Assembly: GCF_003443895.1 (NCBI RefSeq)
Contig: NZ_QQOA01000029.1
Location: 1 to 64,000 of the forward strand
Length of the DNA: 64,000 nt
DNA from: Paraburkholderia phosphatilytica
GTDB lineage: Bacteria; Pseudomonadota; Gammaproteobacteria; Burkholderiales; Burkholderiaceae
Direction: 5' to 3'
The translations under genes and the position numbers were made by a program. The stretch's first letter is position 1; the number at the start of each line of letters is the position of its first letter. Below, piece after piece: positions 25,326 through 33,370 of this stretch. The notes under the pieces were generated by a model that saw only the letters and a program-made list of their open reading frames with translations, searched no databases and was not told the origin of the DNA.

Positions 25326-26195
25326 TCAACCGTTGCTCGCGCGCAGATGCGACGTGCGGCGGTTCTGCATCGCGACGAGCCGCTCCATGAACGCGAGATC
25401 CTTCTCCTCGATCGAGAACGCGGCGTCGACCCAGTCTTCCGTGATTTCCATCAGTTCCGCGCGCGTCAGCTGCAGCACGCGCTGGCGCGCCCGCACCATC
25501 GCGCGGATGCCGTTCAGCTTGGGCCGCATCGTATCGATGAAGGTGCGGGTCGCGACGTAGGCGTCGCCCGGTTCGAACAGGTGATCGACGAGCCCCTTCG
25601 ACGCGTGCCATTCGGCCGTATGCGATTCGCCGATGCCGATCAGTTCTTCCGCGAGCCGCATGCCGGCGCGGCGCGCGACCAGCGAGTAGCCGCCCATGCC
25701 CGGAAACAGGTTGAACGCGATTTCGGGGAAGCCCATGCGCGCGTCGTTCTGCGCGAGCACGAAGTGATGCGCGAGCGCGGCCTCGAAGCCGCCGCCGAGC
25801 GCCGTGCCTTCGACCATCGCGATCGAGATCGCGCCGGTATCGAAGCCGCGCGACGCCGCATGCACGCAGTCGACGCATGCACGCGCATACGCCATCAGCG
25901 CTTCGCGCTTGCCGCCGCGGATTGCGTCCGCGAAGAAATCGAGGTCGCCGCCGACGTTGTACATCGACGGAATCAGCGAGCCGGTGACCCAGAAGTCGAT
26001 GGGCAGTCCCGATTCGCGCGCGGCCCGTGCGAGGCCGAGAATGTCGTACACCAGTTCGAGATTGAAACAGGGACGCGGTTGCGCGCGCAGCATCATCCAC
26101 ATGATATTCCGGCCTTCCTCGTAATAGGCCGAGATTTGCGACAGATTTCCAGCTTCTACAAATGGCCGGCAGGCGTGGTGATTATTCAGATTCAT
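25326..26195 (-). CDS. rpfF: RpfF, BDSF (diffusible signal factor) synthase, crotonase fold
   Basis: 289 residues, the exact size of RpfF proteins. Bifunctional crotonase-family enzyme that dehydrates 3-hydroxydodecanoyl-ACP and releases cis-2-dodecenoic acid by thioesterase action. The two catalytic glutamates are E138 (GGGFEAAL) and E158 (FPEIAF), 20 residues apart as in characterised DSF synthases. ACRPFVEAG, YYEEGRN and PGMGGY are family-specific. Convergent with rpfR, whose product binds both the signal and RpfF. The promoter probably lies in the long AT-rich region 26196-26907; a -10-like TATAAC (complement of 26213-26218) lies about 18 bp before the start. Confidence 0.95.
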   Translation of the reverse strand: MNLNNHHACRPFVEAGNLSQISAYYEEGRNIMWMMLRAQPRPCFNLELVYDILGLARAARESGLPIDFWVTGSLIPSMYNVGGDLDFFADAIRGGKREALMAYARACVDCVHAASRGFDTGAISIAMVEGTALGGGFEAALAHHFVLAQNDARMGFPEIAFNLFPGMGGYSLVARRAGMRLAEELIGIGESHTAEWHASKGLVDHLFEPGDAYVATRTFIDTMRPKLNGIRAMVRARQRVLQLTRAELMEITEDWVDAAFSIEEKDLAFMERLVAMQNRRTSHLRASNG

Positions 26196-26907
26196 TATGG
26201 CGGTCCAGTCAGGTTATAGGCGGTAATGCAGATGTCGCGGGTAATGCATTGGCGAGCCTAAAGCAGCCGACCGTATTGCGGTAATGAGTGGCCTTTTATA
26301 AAAACGGCCTTGACAGTAATTACGGCCGATCGCCCGGAATGGCTGGTGCGGCATGAATCTTCGATCGGCAAGCGCGGCGGCGTGGCGTGGTACCTGCGAC
26401 ACGCCGCGTGCTGTTTTTCATCACCGGAAAACGGAAATTCGTCGCAGTGAGCGACTCGAGGAAGGTATCGCGCAACCAATCATCCATTTCTGCCCCCAGT
26501 CCTGAACGGCTGATTTTTATGCTGATTGGATAATACGAACCCCGGTGTGGAAATTTGCGGATGGATGCGGCATTAAATTGCACACACAACCATCAACATT
26601 CACCACTCACTTCAACGAAGACTGCGTGGCTATCCTGACGGCAAAATTCAATCGCTTGCGTGCGTGAACGCACCAAATACGCAAAATGCTGGTCAATCGT
26701 CCTGGGAAAGCGCGCGGGGGTAAACGGCGCAAAGCCGCGCGTCAGCAGGACCGGCGGCCCGCAAGGGAGGGAAAGGCGGAGGTGCGGCGTTTGGTGGGTT
26801 GCCGCACACAGGAAAGTGGTTTTGAAGCACGGCCGGTTCGCACTGGAATCCGGCCGCGTGTGAGCGTGTGACGTTGCTGCGCGAGGCTGCTCCCGCTCGC
26901 GACGGAC
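26196..26907. other. Long AT-richer intergenic region upstream of rpfF
   Basis: About 710 bp between the rpfF start and the end of the M20 peptidase gene, with noticeably more A+T between 26200 and 26650. Holds the presumed rpfF promoter (TATAAC on the minus strand at 26213-26218). Several short frames are open (for example a minus-strand one at 26320-26589 beginning MDDWLRDTF if started at its internal ATG), but none has a family match I recognise. Confidence 0.55.
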
Positions 26908-28371
26908 TCAGGGCGCCGCGGCGATCACCTCGGCCACGGCCGCCGTGAGCTTCTTCGCATACGGCACGTGCAGGAACTCGTTCGGTCCATGCGCGTTCGA
27001 CTTCGGCCCGAGCACGCCGCACACCATGAACTGCGAGTGCGGGAAACCTTCCTTCAGCGTGTTCATCAGCGGGATCGTGCCGCCCTGGCCGATGTACGCG
27101 ACGTCCGCGCCATAGTGCTTGCGCGATGCGTCGTTGAGCGCGCCGGCGAGCCACGGCGACAGCTCCGGCGCGTTCCAGCCGGTCGCGGCGCCCGCGTCGG
27201 GGCGGAACGTGACCTTCGCGTTGTACGGCGGGTCGAGCTCCAGCAGGTCCTTCAGTTCGCCGACTGCCTTCGCCGCATCGACGAGCGGCGGCAGCCGCAG
27301 CGACAGCTTGAACGCGGTACGCGGCCGCAGCACGTTGCCGGCGTCTTCGAGTGCCGGCAGGCCCGACGCGCCCGTCACGGAAAGCGACGGCAGCCACGTG
27401 GAATTGAGCAGCGCCTGTTTCGGATCGGTCGTGGTGGGCAGCACCTGGCGGCCGTCCGCGCCGCAGGCCCACGGCATCGTCTTCCATACCGTCTCGCCGA
27501 GGATCTTCGCGGTAATCTCGGCTTCGCGCAGGCGGTCGTCCGGTACCGGGCAGTGGAAGCCGTCGGGCAGCAGGTTGCCGTTCGACGCATCTTCGAGCCG
27601 CGCGAACAGTTGCCGCATGATGCGGAAGCTCGATGGCGCGATGCCGCCGTAGCCGCCCGAGTGAATGCCTTCGTCGAGCACGTGCACTTCCAGGTTGCCC
27701 GACACGAGACCGCGCAGCGACGTGGTGAGCCACAGCTGGTCGTAGTTGCCCGCGCCCGAATCAAGGCAGATCACGAGGCTCACCTTGCCGAGCCGGTCGC
27801 GCAGCGCATCCACGTACGGCAGCAGGTCGTAGCTGCCCGATTCCTCGCAGGTTTCGATGATGCCCACGCAGCGCGGCCGCTCGATGCCTTGCGCGTCAAG
27901 CGCGGCGAGCGCCGTGAGGCTTGCGTAGATCGCATAACCGTCGTCCGCGCCGCCGCGGCCATAGAGCTTGCCGTCGTCGAGCTTCGGCGTCCACGGACCG
28001 AGGTCGTTGCGCCAGCCATCGAATTCGGGCTGCTTGTCGAGGTGACCGTACAGCACGATCGTGTCGGTGCTGCCGGACTTCGTCGCGGGCGATTCGAAGA
28101 AGATCACCGGCGTGCGGCCGGGCAGGCGCACCACCTCGAGCTTCAGTCCGCGCACGCGCTGCTGTTCGGCCCAGTGCGCGGCATCGGTGATCACGCGCTC
28201 GATGTAGCCGCGCCGCGACCAGTCGGGGTCGAAGGCGGGACTCTTGGCCGGGATCGCGATGTAGTCGGTCAGGGCCGGGACGATCTCGTCATTCCATTTG
28301 CGTTCGACGAAGGCGGTCAGTTCGTCGTGATCGAGCTGGCGGGTAGCCGCGCCCGTTTCGTGCGTGCTCAT
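26908..28371 (-). CDS. M20-family metallopeptidase (dipeptidase/carboxypeptidase-like)
   Basis: 487 residues. Metal-binding and catalytic segments typical of the family are present in order: YGHLDKQPE (His and the following Asp), GRGGADDG (bridging Asp), ETCEESGS (catalytic and metal Glu pair), CLDSGAG, and a late NAHGPNEFLHV His. A dimerisation lid domain sits in the middle (about 215-375). Cytosolic, with no signal. Likely cleaves dipeptides or peptide-like amides. Start at ATG 28371 with GGAG 7 nt upstream; the frame remains open for 31 more codons upstream without a site. Confidence 0.92.
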   Translation of the reverse strand: MSTHETGAATRQLDHDELTAFVERKWNDEIVPALTDYIAIPAKSPAFDPDWSRRGYIERVITDAAHWAEQQRVRGLKLEVVRLPGRTPVIFFESPATKSGSTDTIVLYGHLDKQPEFDGWRNDLGPWTPKLDDGKLYGRGGADDGYAIYASLTALAALDAQGIERPRCVGIIETCEESGSYDLLPYVDALRDRLGKVSLVICLDSGAGNYDQLWLTTSLRGLVSGNLEVHVLDEGIHSGGYGGIAPSSFRIMRQLFARLEDASNGNLLPDGFHCPVPDDRLREAEITAKILGETVWKTMPWACGADGRQVLPTTTDPKQALLNSTWLPSLSVTGASGLPALEDAGNVLRPRTAFKLSLRLPPLVDAAKAVGELKDLLELDPPYNAKVTFRPDAGAATGWNAPELSPWLAGALNDASRKHYGADVAYIGQGGTIPLMNTLKEGFPHSQFMVCGVLGPKSNAHGPNEFLHVPYAKKLTAAVAEVIAAAP

Positions 28372-28605
28372 CGGGGTCTCCGGTGCGTCGAAACGCACAT
28401 GATAGACCCGATCGGCTGTGCGCCGAAGCGCGCCATCCTGTGGGTCGGCTCGTGCCGAGGTCATGCGACGGACCCGCAGTGGACCGATCGACGCCAGGCT
28501 CGCGCACGCTCGTCTAGCTGCGATATGCTTTCAACGTCGGCTTTCAACGAGGCGACATCGATGTCGCAAAGGCAAGCGCGACACATCAGGGGAGCAGCGG
28601 ACACC

Positions 28606-28929
28606 ATGGCGGGTAACGGCATGATCGTGCAGGGCGTCGAAGTCGTCGCCGCGATGGCGGCGTACTTCCTGCCGTCCATCGTCGCGGATCGCCGCAAGCG
28701 CGATGACGTGCTGACCATCGCCCTCTTCAACGCGTGCCTCGGCTGGACCGTGTTCGGCTGGCTGGTCGCGCTGTACTGGGCGTTCCAGCCCAACCCGCCG
28801 CCCGACGTCGCGGAGGACATCGCGAAGAAGCGCCGCCTCGTCAGCATGGGGACCTTCTCGAAGGGCCTCGTCGACCGGGTGCGCAGCCGTTCGGCGCGCG
28901 CCGCCGCGCGCGACCGCGGGCCGAAGTGA
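28606..28929 (+). CDS. Superinfection immunity-like small membrane protein
   Basis: 107 residues from ATG 28606 (GGGGAG 12 nt upstream; an ATG at 28561 would add 15 residues). Two predicted helices surround a short basic loop: AAMAAYFLPSIVADRRKRDD, then LNACLGWTVFGWLVALYWAF with F in place of L at the first position. This layout (YFLPSI, then a basic turn, then LGWT..GWxxAL.WA) is the pattern of the Imm/superinfection-immunity family related to phage T4 Imm, which blocks DNA entry. No phage genes are nearby. Its function here is inferred only from that similarity. Confidence 0.8.
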   Translation: MAGNGMIVQGVEVVAAMAAYFLPSIVADRRKRDDVLTIALFNACLGWTVFGWLVALYWAFQPNPPPDVAEDIAKKRRLVSMGTFSKGLVDRVRSRSARAAARDRGPK

Positions 28930-29050
28930 CGGCCCGTCTGCCGTCATTCGCGCAACGTCGTATCCTGCTGTCTCGTCCCGCTTTCATGCTTCGCGCGCGG
29001 CCCGCGCCGGTCGCCGCGTGTTCCGCCGCACCACCCGACGAGAGTCCGCC

Positions 29051-30205
29051 ATGCGTGTCGAACCCTTCCAGATCGCCATTGCCGATTACGAGCTGAGCTC
29101 GCTCACCGCGCGTCTCGCGCATACCCGCTGGCCCGACGAATACGCGAGCACACGCTGGCTCACCGGCGTCGATCTGGACTGGCTGCGCGAACTGACGGCG
29201 TGGTGGGCCGACGGCTTCGACTGGCGCGCCGTCGAACGGCGCCTCAACCGCCTGCCGCAGTTCGTCGCGCACCTCGGCGAGCAGCGCGTGCACTTCGTGC
29301 ATCGGCGCGGCGTCGGACCGAAGCCGTATCCGCTCGTGATCACGCACGGCTGGCCCGGCTCGTTCGTCGAGTTCGAGCGGCTGTTGCCCTATCTGTGCGA
29401 TCCGGCGTCGACGGGCGGCGATCCCGCCGATGCGTTCGACGTCGTGCTGCCGTCGCTGCCCGGCTTCGGCTTTTCGGGGCGGCCGGTCACGCCCGGCACG
29501 TCGGCGTTCGTCACCGCCGACACCTGGTGCGAGCTGATGCGCGGCCTCGGCTACGAGCGCTTCGGCGCGCAGGGCGGCGATCTCGGCGCGGCCGTGTCGA
29601 TCGCGCTCGCGTACCGGCATGCCGAACACGTCGACGGCATCCATCTGAACTTTCTGCCGTCGTCGTTCGAGCCGGTGGCCGATGCGTCGAGTGCGCCGGT
29701 CACGCCAGAAGAACAGGCGTATCTCGATGCGAAAGCCGCATGGGCGATCATCGAAGGCGGCTACGCGCATGAGCACGCCACCCGGCCGCAGACGCTCGGC
29801 TACGCGCTCAACGATTCGCCGGTCGGGCTCGCGGCGTGGATCACCGAGAAATTTCGCGCGTGGAGCGACTGCGGCGGCGACGTCGAAAGCGTGTTCTCGA
29901 AGGACGACCTGCTGACCGACGTGTCGCTCTACTGGCATACGCAGACCATCACGTCGTCGATGCGCTTCTATTGGGAGATGCGCCTGAAGCCGTTCCGCTT
30001 CGAAGCCGGTGAGCGCGTGCGGCCGCCGGTCGGCTTCGCGCGCTTTCCGAAAGAGATCCACCGGCCGCCGCGTTCGTGGCTCGAGCGCGTGTTCGACGTC
30101 ACGCAGTTCAACGACATGCCGCGTGGCGGACACTTCGCCGCAATGGAACAGCCGGCGCTGCTCGCCGAGGAAATCCGCCGCTTCTTCAGGCCGTTGCGTG
30201 GCTGA
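29051..30205 (+). CDS. Epoxide hydrolase, alpha/beta-hydrolase with EHN domain
   Basis: 384 residues. The N-terminal EHN domain (about 1-110) is followed by the alpha/beta core. THGWPGSFVEFE gives the HGxP oxyanion motif, FGAQGGDLGAAV carries the nucleophilic Asp, and RGGHFAAMEQP holds the catalytic His. The two cap tyrosines are not resolved by eye. Hydrolyses epoxides to diols, and resembles juvenile-hormone/microsomal-type enzymes in bacteria. Start at ATG 29051, 11 codons into the open frame; the upstream ribosome site is weak. Followed after 49 nt by a hairpin at 30254-30280. Confidence 0.92.
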   Translation: MRVEPFQIAIADYELSSLTARLAHTRWPDEYASTRWLTGVDLDWLRELTAWWADGFDWRAVERRLNRLPQFVAHLGEQRVHFVHRRGVGPKPYPLVITHGWPGSFVEFERLLPYLCDPASTGGDPADAFDVVLPSLPGFGFSGRPVTPGTSAFVTADTWCELMRGLGYERFGAQGGDLGAAVSIALAYRHAEHVDGIHLNFLPSSFEPVADASSAPVTPEEQAYLDAKAAWAIIEGGYAHEHATRPQTLGYALNDSPVGLAAWITEKFRAWSDCGGDVESVFSKDDLLTDVSLYWHTQTITSSMRFYWEMRLKPFRFEAGERVRPPVGFARFPKEIHRPPRSWLERVFDVTQFNDMPRGGHFAAMEQPALLAEEIRRFFRPLRG

Positions 30206-30253
30206 ACTGGAGCGCTCCACCTCCGCTCATCGGAAGACATCACGCAAAAAGAA

Positions 30254-30280
30254 ACGGCGTCGCACACCGTGCGACGCCGT
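30254..30280. terminator. Perfect hairpin after the epoxide hydrolase gene
   Basis: ACGGCGTCGCA (30254-30264) and TGCGACGCCGT (30270-30280) form an 11-bp stem with a 5-nt loop. An A-rich run (CAAAAAGAAA) precedes it, so the U-tract is on the minus strand. On the plus strand the tail is only CCGTCTCC. It probably ends the hydrolase transcript, but its polarity favours the opposite strand, where I see no gene to terminate. Confidence 0.7.
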
Positions 30281-30473
30281 CCGTCTCCCCGCGGGCTGGG
30301 TTAATGTAGGTTGATACGCCCGCACTCTCAGATCTGTCGACCCTCGTCTGTCTGGCTGCCACCGCTTCATGCCGACAGACGAACGGCATGAGGCTGAATG
30401 CTCGACGCTAAGTGAGAGCGCCCTGCCCGCCCGCCGGCTGGAAAATCGTCACCGACGACAAGGAACCGACAAC

Positions 30474-30941
30474 GTGCTGACCACCCGCCCGCTCGATACG
30501 AACGATCTCGACCTCGTGTGCCGCCACCGTCACCGAATGTTCGCCGAGGCCGGCCGCGATCCCGCCGTGCTCGACGCGATGGCCGCGCCGTTTCACGCGT
30601 GGCTCGCGCCGCGTCTCGCGAGCGGCAGCTACTTCGGTTTCGTCACGATGGACGGCACGCGCGCAGTGGCGGGCATCGGCCTGATGGAGATCGACTGGCC
30701 GCCGCATCCGTTGCATCCGCAGCAGGATCGGCGCGGCTACGTGCTCAATGTGTACGTGGAACCGGACTGCCGCCGGCGCGGTATAGCAGAGACGCTGATG
30801 CGCCACGCGGACGATGCGTTCCGCGCGCGCGGCCTGCGCTACGCGATCCTGCACGCGACCGAACTGGGACGTCCGCTGTACGAAGGCCTCGGCTGGCAGA
30901 CCACGACCGAAATGGCGCGCGCGGTGCCCGCCGCGGAGTAA
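30474..30941 (+). CDS. GNAT-family N-acetyltransferase
   Basis: 155 residues from GTG 30474, with AAGGA 10 nt upstream. The acetyl-CoA pyrophosphate loop is visible in motif A, CRRRGIAETLM (Arg/Gly-rich), after the beta-4 strand YVLNVYVEPD. Motif B follows in LHATELGRPLYEGLGW. The substrate is unknown. It stands alone between the hairpin at 30254 and the convergent DUF2158 gene. Confidence 0.88.
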   Translation: MLTTRPLDTNDLDLVCRHRHRMFAEAGRDPAVLDAMAAPFHAWLAPRLASGSYFGFVTMDGTRAVAGIGLMEIDWPPHPLHPQQDRRGYVLNVYVEPDCRRRGIAETLMRHADDAFRARGLRYAILHATELGRPLYEGLGWQTTTEMARAVPAAE

Positions 30942-31063
30942 ACGCGGCGTCGCGTCACGACGATCGCCTGGGCGATCGTCGCAATGACCTTCGGATCGGA
31001 TGATGAGGCTGATGCGCGTGGAGGCCACGCGCGCGACGCGAACGCGAACCGCAAAGCCGGCCC

Positions 31064-31342
31064 TCATCGAGCCATCGCGCGTACCTGCATGCCCCACTGC
31101 ACGGAGCCCGCCGGAATGGAGCGCGGCTCCACGCGAACCATGCCGGCGGCGAACATGTCCTGGCGAAGCTCGCCATGCTCGTCGAACCACTCGCACATCA
31201 GCCACTCGCCGGACGCGTACGCGACCGGACCCTGGTACGTGACCGTCATGCGCGGACCGCCCGCGCGCAAAGTCACGACGTCGCCGATCTGGAAAGACGG
31301 AGGAATCTGCGTATCGATGGTGTCGACGGCAATGGTGGACAT
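31064..31342 (-). CDS. DUF2158 (YodC-like) small protein
   Basis: 92 residues. FQIGDVVTLRAGGPRMTV is the hallmark of the DUF2158/YodC family, followed by MCEWFDEHGELRQDMF. These are small SH3-like proteins of unknown function. Start at ATG 31342 is supported by GGGGAG 4 nt upstream; a longer frame to 31453 has no site. The promoter should lie in the AT-rich island upstream. Confidence 0.85.
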   Translation of the reverse strand: MSTIAVDTIDTQIPPSFQIGDVVTLRAGGPRMTVTYQGPVAYASGEWLMCEWFDEHGELRQDMFAAGMVRVEPRSIPAGSVQWGMQVRAMAR

Positions 31343-32105
31343 GGTGCTCCCCGGTACGTAGGCATCAGTAGTTTCGCCCGACGGCGAATCGCTCGACACG
31401 GCAGACAGGGAGATAATGACCCTCCGGTGAAACCCGTAAAAACCCGGGTTCATCCATTACCTTGATTTAATCCCGTCTGCGACCAACTTTTGATGGCCCG
31501 CCAAGATTAACAATGTGAAATTCACGCGGCAAGCGAAATCTATAAATATCGATTTTGCGGCGCATCGCAAAACGTTTTACGTCCGGAATTATTGCGTCTG
31601 AAGAAATGCCAGCGGGCGGAAGCGCTGCCAGTTTCCATTCGCTGCAAAGACCCTGCCAACGCCTGCCCGGCGGGCGTTTGCGCCCGATGGAAAGCGGCCA
31701 AAATGACCGTCGAGCGGACGTTCGCACGTAAAAGCTGCTGCGAATCGGTGGTTTTACCGATGCCGATGTCTGACGAATGGATTAGCCGGCGATTAATCGC
31801 AACGCTGTCACATCGTCGTATTAAATCCATGCGCGACGATTGTGCATTCATCCAATGCCCTGATTTAAAAAAGTCAAACTTTTATTCGCGGCAAAGAGAA
31901 AACGTTTTCAGCCGCACCACAATTGGCGAATTCCGGATGCGCGCGCCGCAATCCGGTGCGGCGGTTATCCGCGACGGTGCCTGCGTGAACCGGGAGCGGG
32001 AACGGGCGCCGGCGCAGCGCCCGAGGGGAAGCAGCGCCGCGCGACGCGGCGCGCGGCGCTGCTGGTCGGCGCGCGAGCACGCGCCGTCATGACGTCGATC
32101 TGGAA
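31343..32105. other. AT-rich gene-poor island
   Basis: About 760 bp between the DUF2158 start and the OsmC stop. It is clearly AT-richer than the rest between about 31450 and 31920. The 10-bp palindrome AAAACGTTTT occurs twice, at 31569-31578 and 31899-31908; the second is extended to GAAAACGTTTTC and flanked by GCGGC and GCCGC. A short AAAAGT-CAA-ACTTTT hairpin lies at 31869-31883. Open frames on both strands (plus 31592-32092, minus 31540-31851) resemble no family I know. Confidence 0.6.
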
Positions 32106-32531
32106 TCAGCTTTCGAGCTTCGCGTCCATCGAGATCTTCGCGTTCAGCACCTTCGAGATCGGACAGCCGGCCTTCGCGTCCGCCGCGGCTTTTTCGAAGG
32201 CTGCCTTGTCGCCACCCGGTATCTTCACGACCACGTCGAGATGCGAGGCGGTGACGGAAAAGCCGCCGCCGTCTTTATCGAGCGTCACGGTGGCCGTGGT
32301 GGCGATGCTTTCGGGCTTGATGTTCGCCTTGCCCAGTTCCGCCGATAGCGCCATCGAGAAACAGCCCGCGTGCGCGGCTGCGATCAGTTCCTCGGGGTTG
32401 GTGCCGACGCCGTTTTCGAAACGGGTGGAGAACGAGTACTGGGTGTCCTTCAGCACGCCGCTATCGGTCGAGATCGAACCTTTGCCGTCCTGCAGGCCGC
32501 CTTGCCAGACTGCTGATGCCTTGCGCTTCAT
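32106..32531 (-). CDS. OsmC/Ohr-family peroxidase
   Basis: 141 residues, the usual OsmC length. The two redox cysteines are C57 (HAGCFSMALS) and C123 (AGCPISKVLN). The FENGVGTNPEELIAAAHAGC segment is characteristic of the OsmC subgroup. Reduces organic hydroperoxides using lipoyl or thiol donors, in the cytoplasm. Start at ATG 32531 with GGAGAG 5 nt upstream; the longer frame to 32750 has no site. Confidence 0.93.
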   Translation of the reverse strand: MKRKASAVWQGGLQDGKGSISTDSGVLKDTQYSFSTRFENGVGTNPEELIAAAHAGCFSMALSAELGKANIKPESIATTATVTLDKDGGGFSVTASHLDVVVKIPGGDKAAFEKAAADAKAGCPISKVLNAKISMDAKLES

Positions 32532-32773
32532 CGCACTCTCCTGATGGGCCGGTGCGCGCGACGGAACTGCCGACGACGACTGCCGCACGGTCACGCCCGG
32601 GAGGGTGCGCTTGCGGCATCGATCGTCCGTGCCGCGGGCCGGGATTCGGGCGTCGACCGGCTTTCCATCATAGGCGGTTCCCGCGACGCGCGTATTGCAT
32701 CCCTGCAGTGCATACCGCAGCCGCGTGCGGCGACTCGCAGCGGCCCGCACCAGTCAGCAAGGATGACCGGCAC

Positions 32774-33331
32774 TCACTCCGGGAACGGTAAGGATGTCTG
32801 CCCGTCCGCGAGCATGCCGAACACGTTGAGCGTCATCGCGACGAGCGCGTAGTAGCCGAGCAGGCTCACGAGATTGATCGTGACCGGTACGCCGAAGCGT
32901 TCCACCGCGCGCGCGTAGGTGGCATCGGACACGCGTTTCGCGTCGTACAGTTCGGTCGCGAATGCGTAGATCAGTGCGTCGTCGGGTTCGTCGAACGACG
33001 GCGTGGCGCCGGCGGTACGGATCGCTTCGGCGAGCGCCGCGGGCACGCCCGCCTGCAAGGCGATCGGATGGTGAATGTGCCATTCGGCCTGCGCCTGCCA
33101 GCGCGACGCGGTGACCAGGATCGCGAGTTCGGAGAGCCGCAGCGGCAAACCCGTCTGGTAGCGGCAGAACGCGCCGAGCCGTTGCGCATGCTGCGCGAGT
33201 TCGGGGCTGTGGATCCAGCCGAGAAACGGGCCGTTCAGGTTGCCGCGCGGTCCCGACAGGATTTCGTCGAGCACCGCGCGCTGCTCGGGCGTCGCCTGCG
33301 ATGGGTCGAAGGTGGGAAGACGGTTCGTCAT
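32774..33331 (-). CDS. Carboxymuconolactone decarboxylase-family protein
   Basis: 185 residues, all-helical AhpD/CMD fold. LPLRLSELAILVTASRWQAQ with EWHIHHPIAL is the family core. The AhpD CxxC pair is absent, so this is not an alkyl hydroperoxidase of that type, and the reaction is unclear. It lies 40 nt after the class III aminotransferase on the same strand and is probably the last gene of the RpiR-controlled cluster. Confidence 0.88.
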   Translation of the reverse strand: MTNRLPTFDPSQATPEQRAVLDEILSGPRGNLNGPFLGWIHSPELAQHAQRLGAFCRYQTGLPLRLSELAILVTASRWQAQAEWHIHHPIALQAGVPAALAEAIRTAGATPSFDEPDDALIYAFATELYDAKRVSDATYARAVERFGVPVTINLVSLLGYYALVAMTLNVFGMLADGQTSLPFPE

Positions 33332-33370
33332 GGTGGCGCTCGTTCGTTCGTGGAAGCGGTCGACGCAGTA

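Noticed and set aside
26968..28605. Plus-strand frame of 653 codons ending at 28929
   Set aside because: Only the last 107 codons (the superinfection-immunity-like protein) are supported; the rest is antisense to the M20 peptidase.
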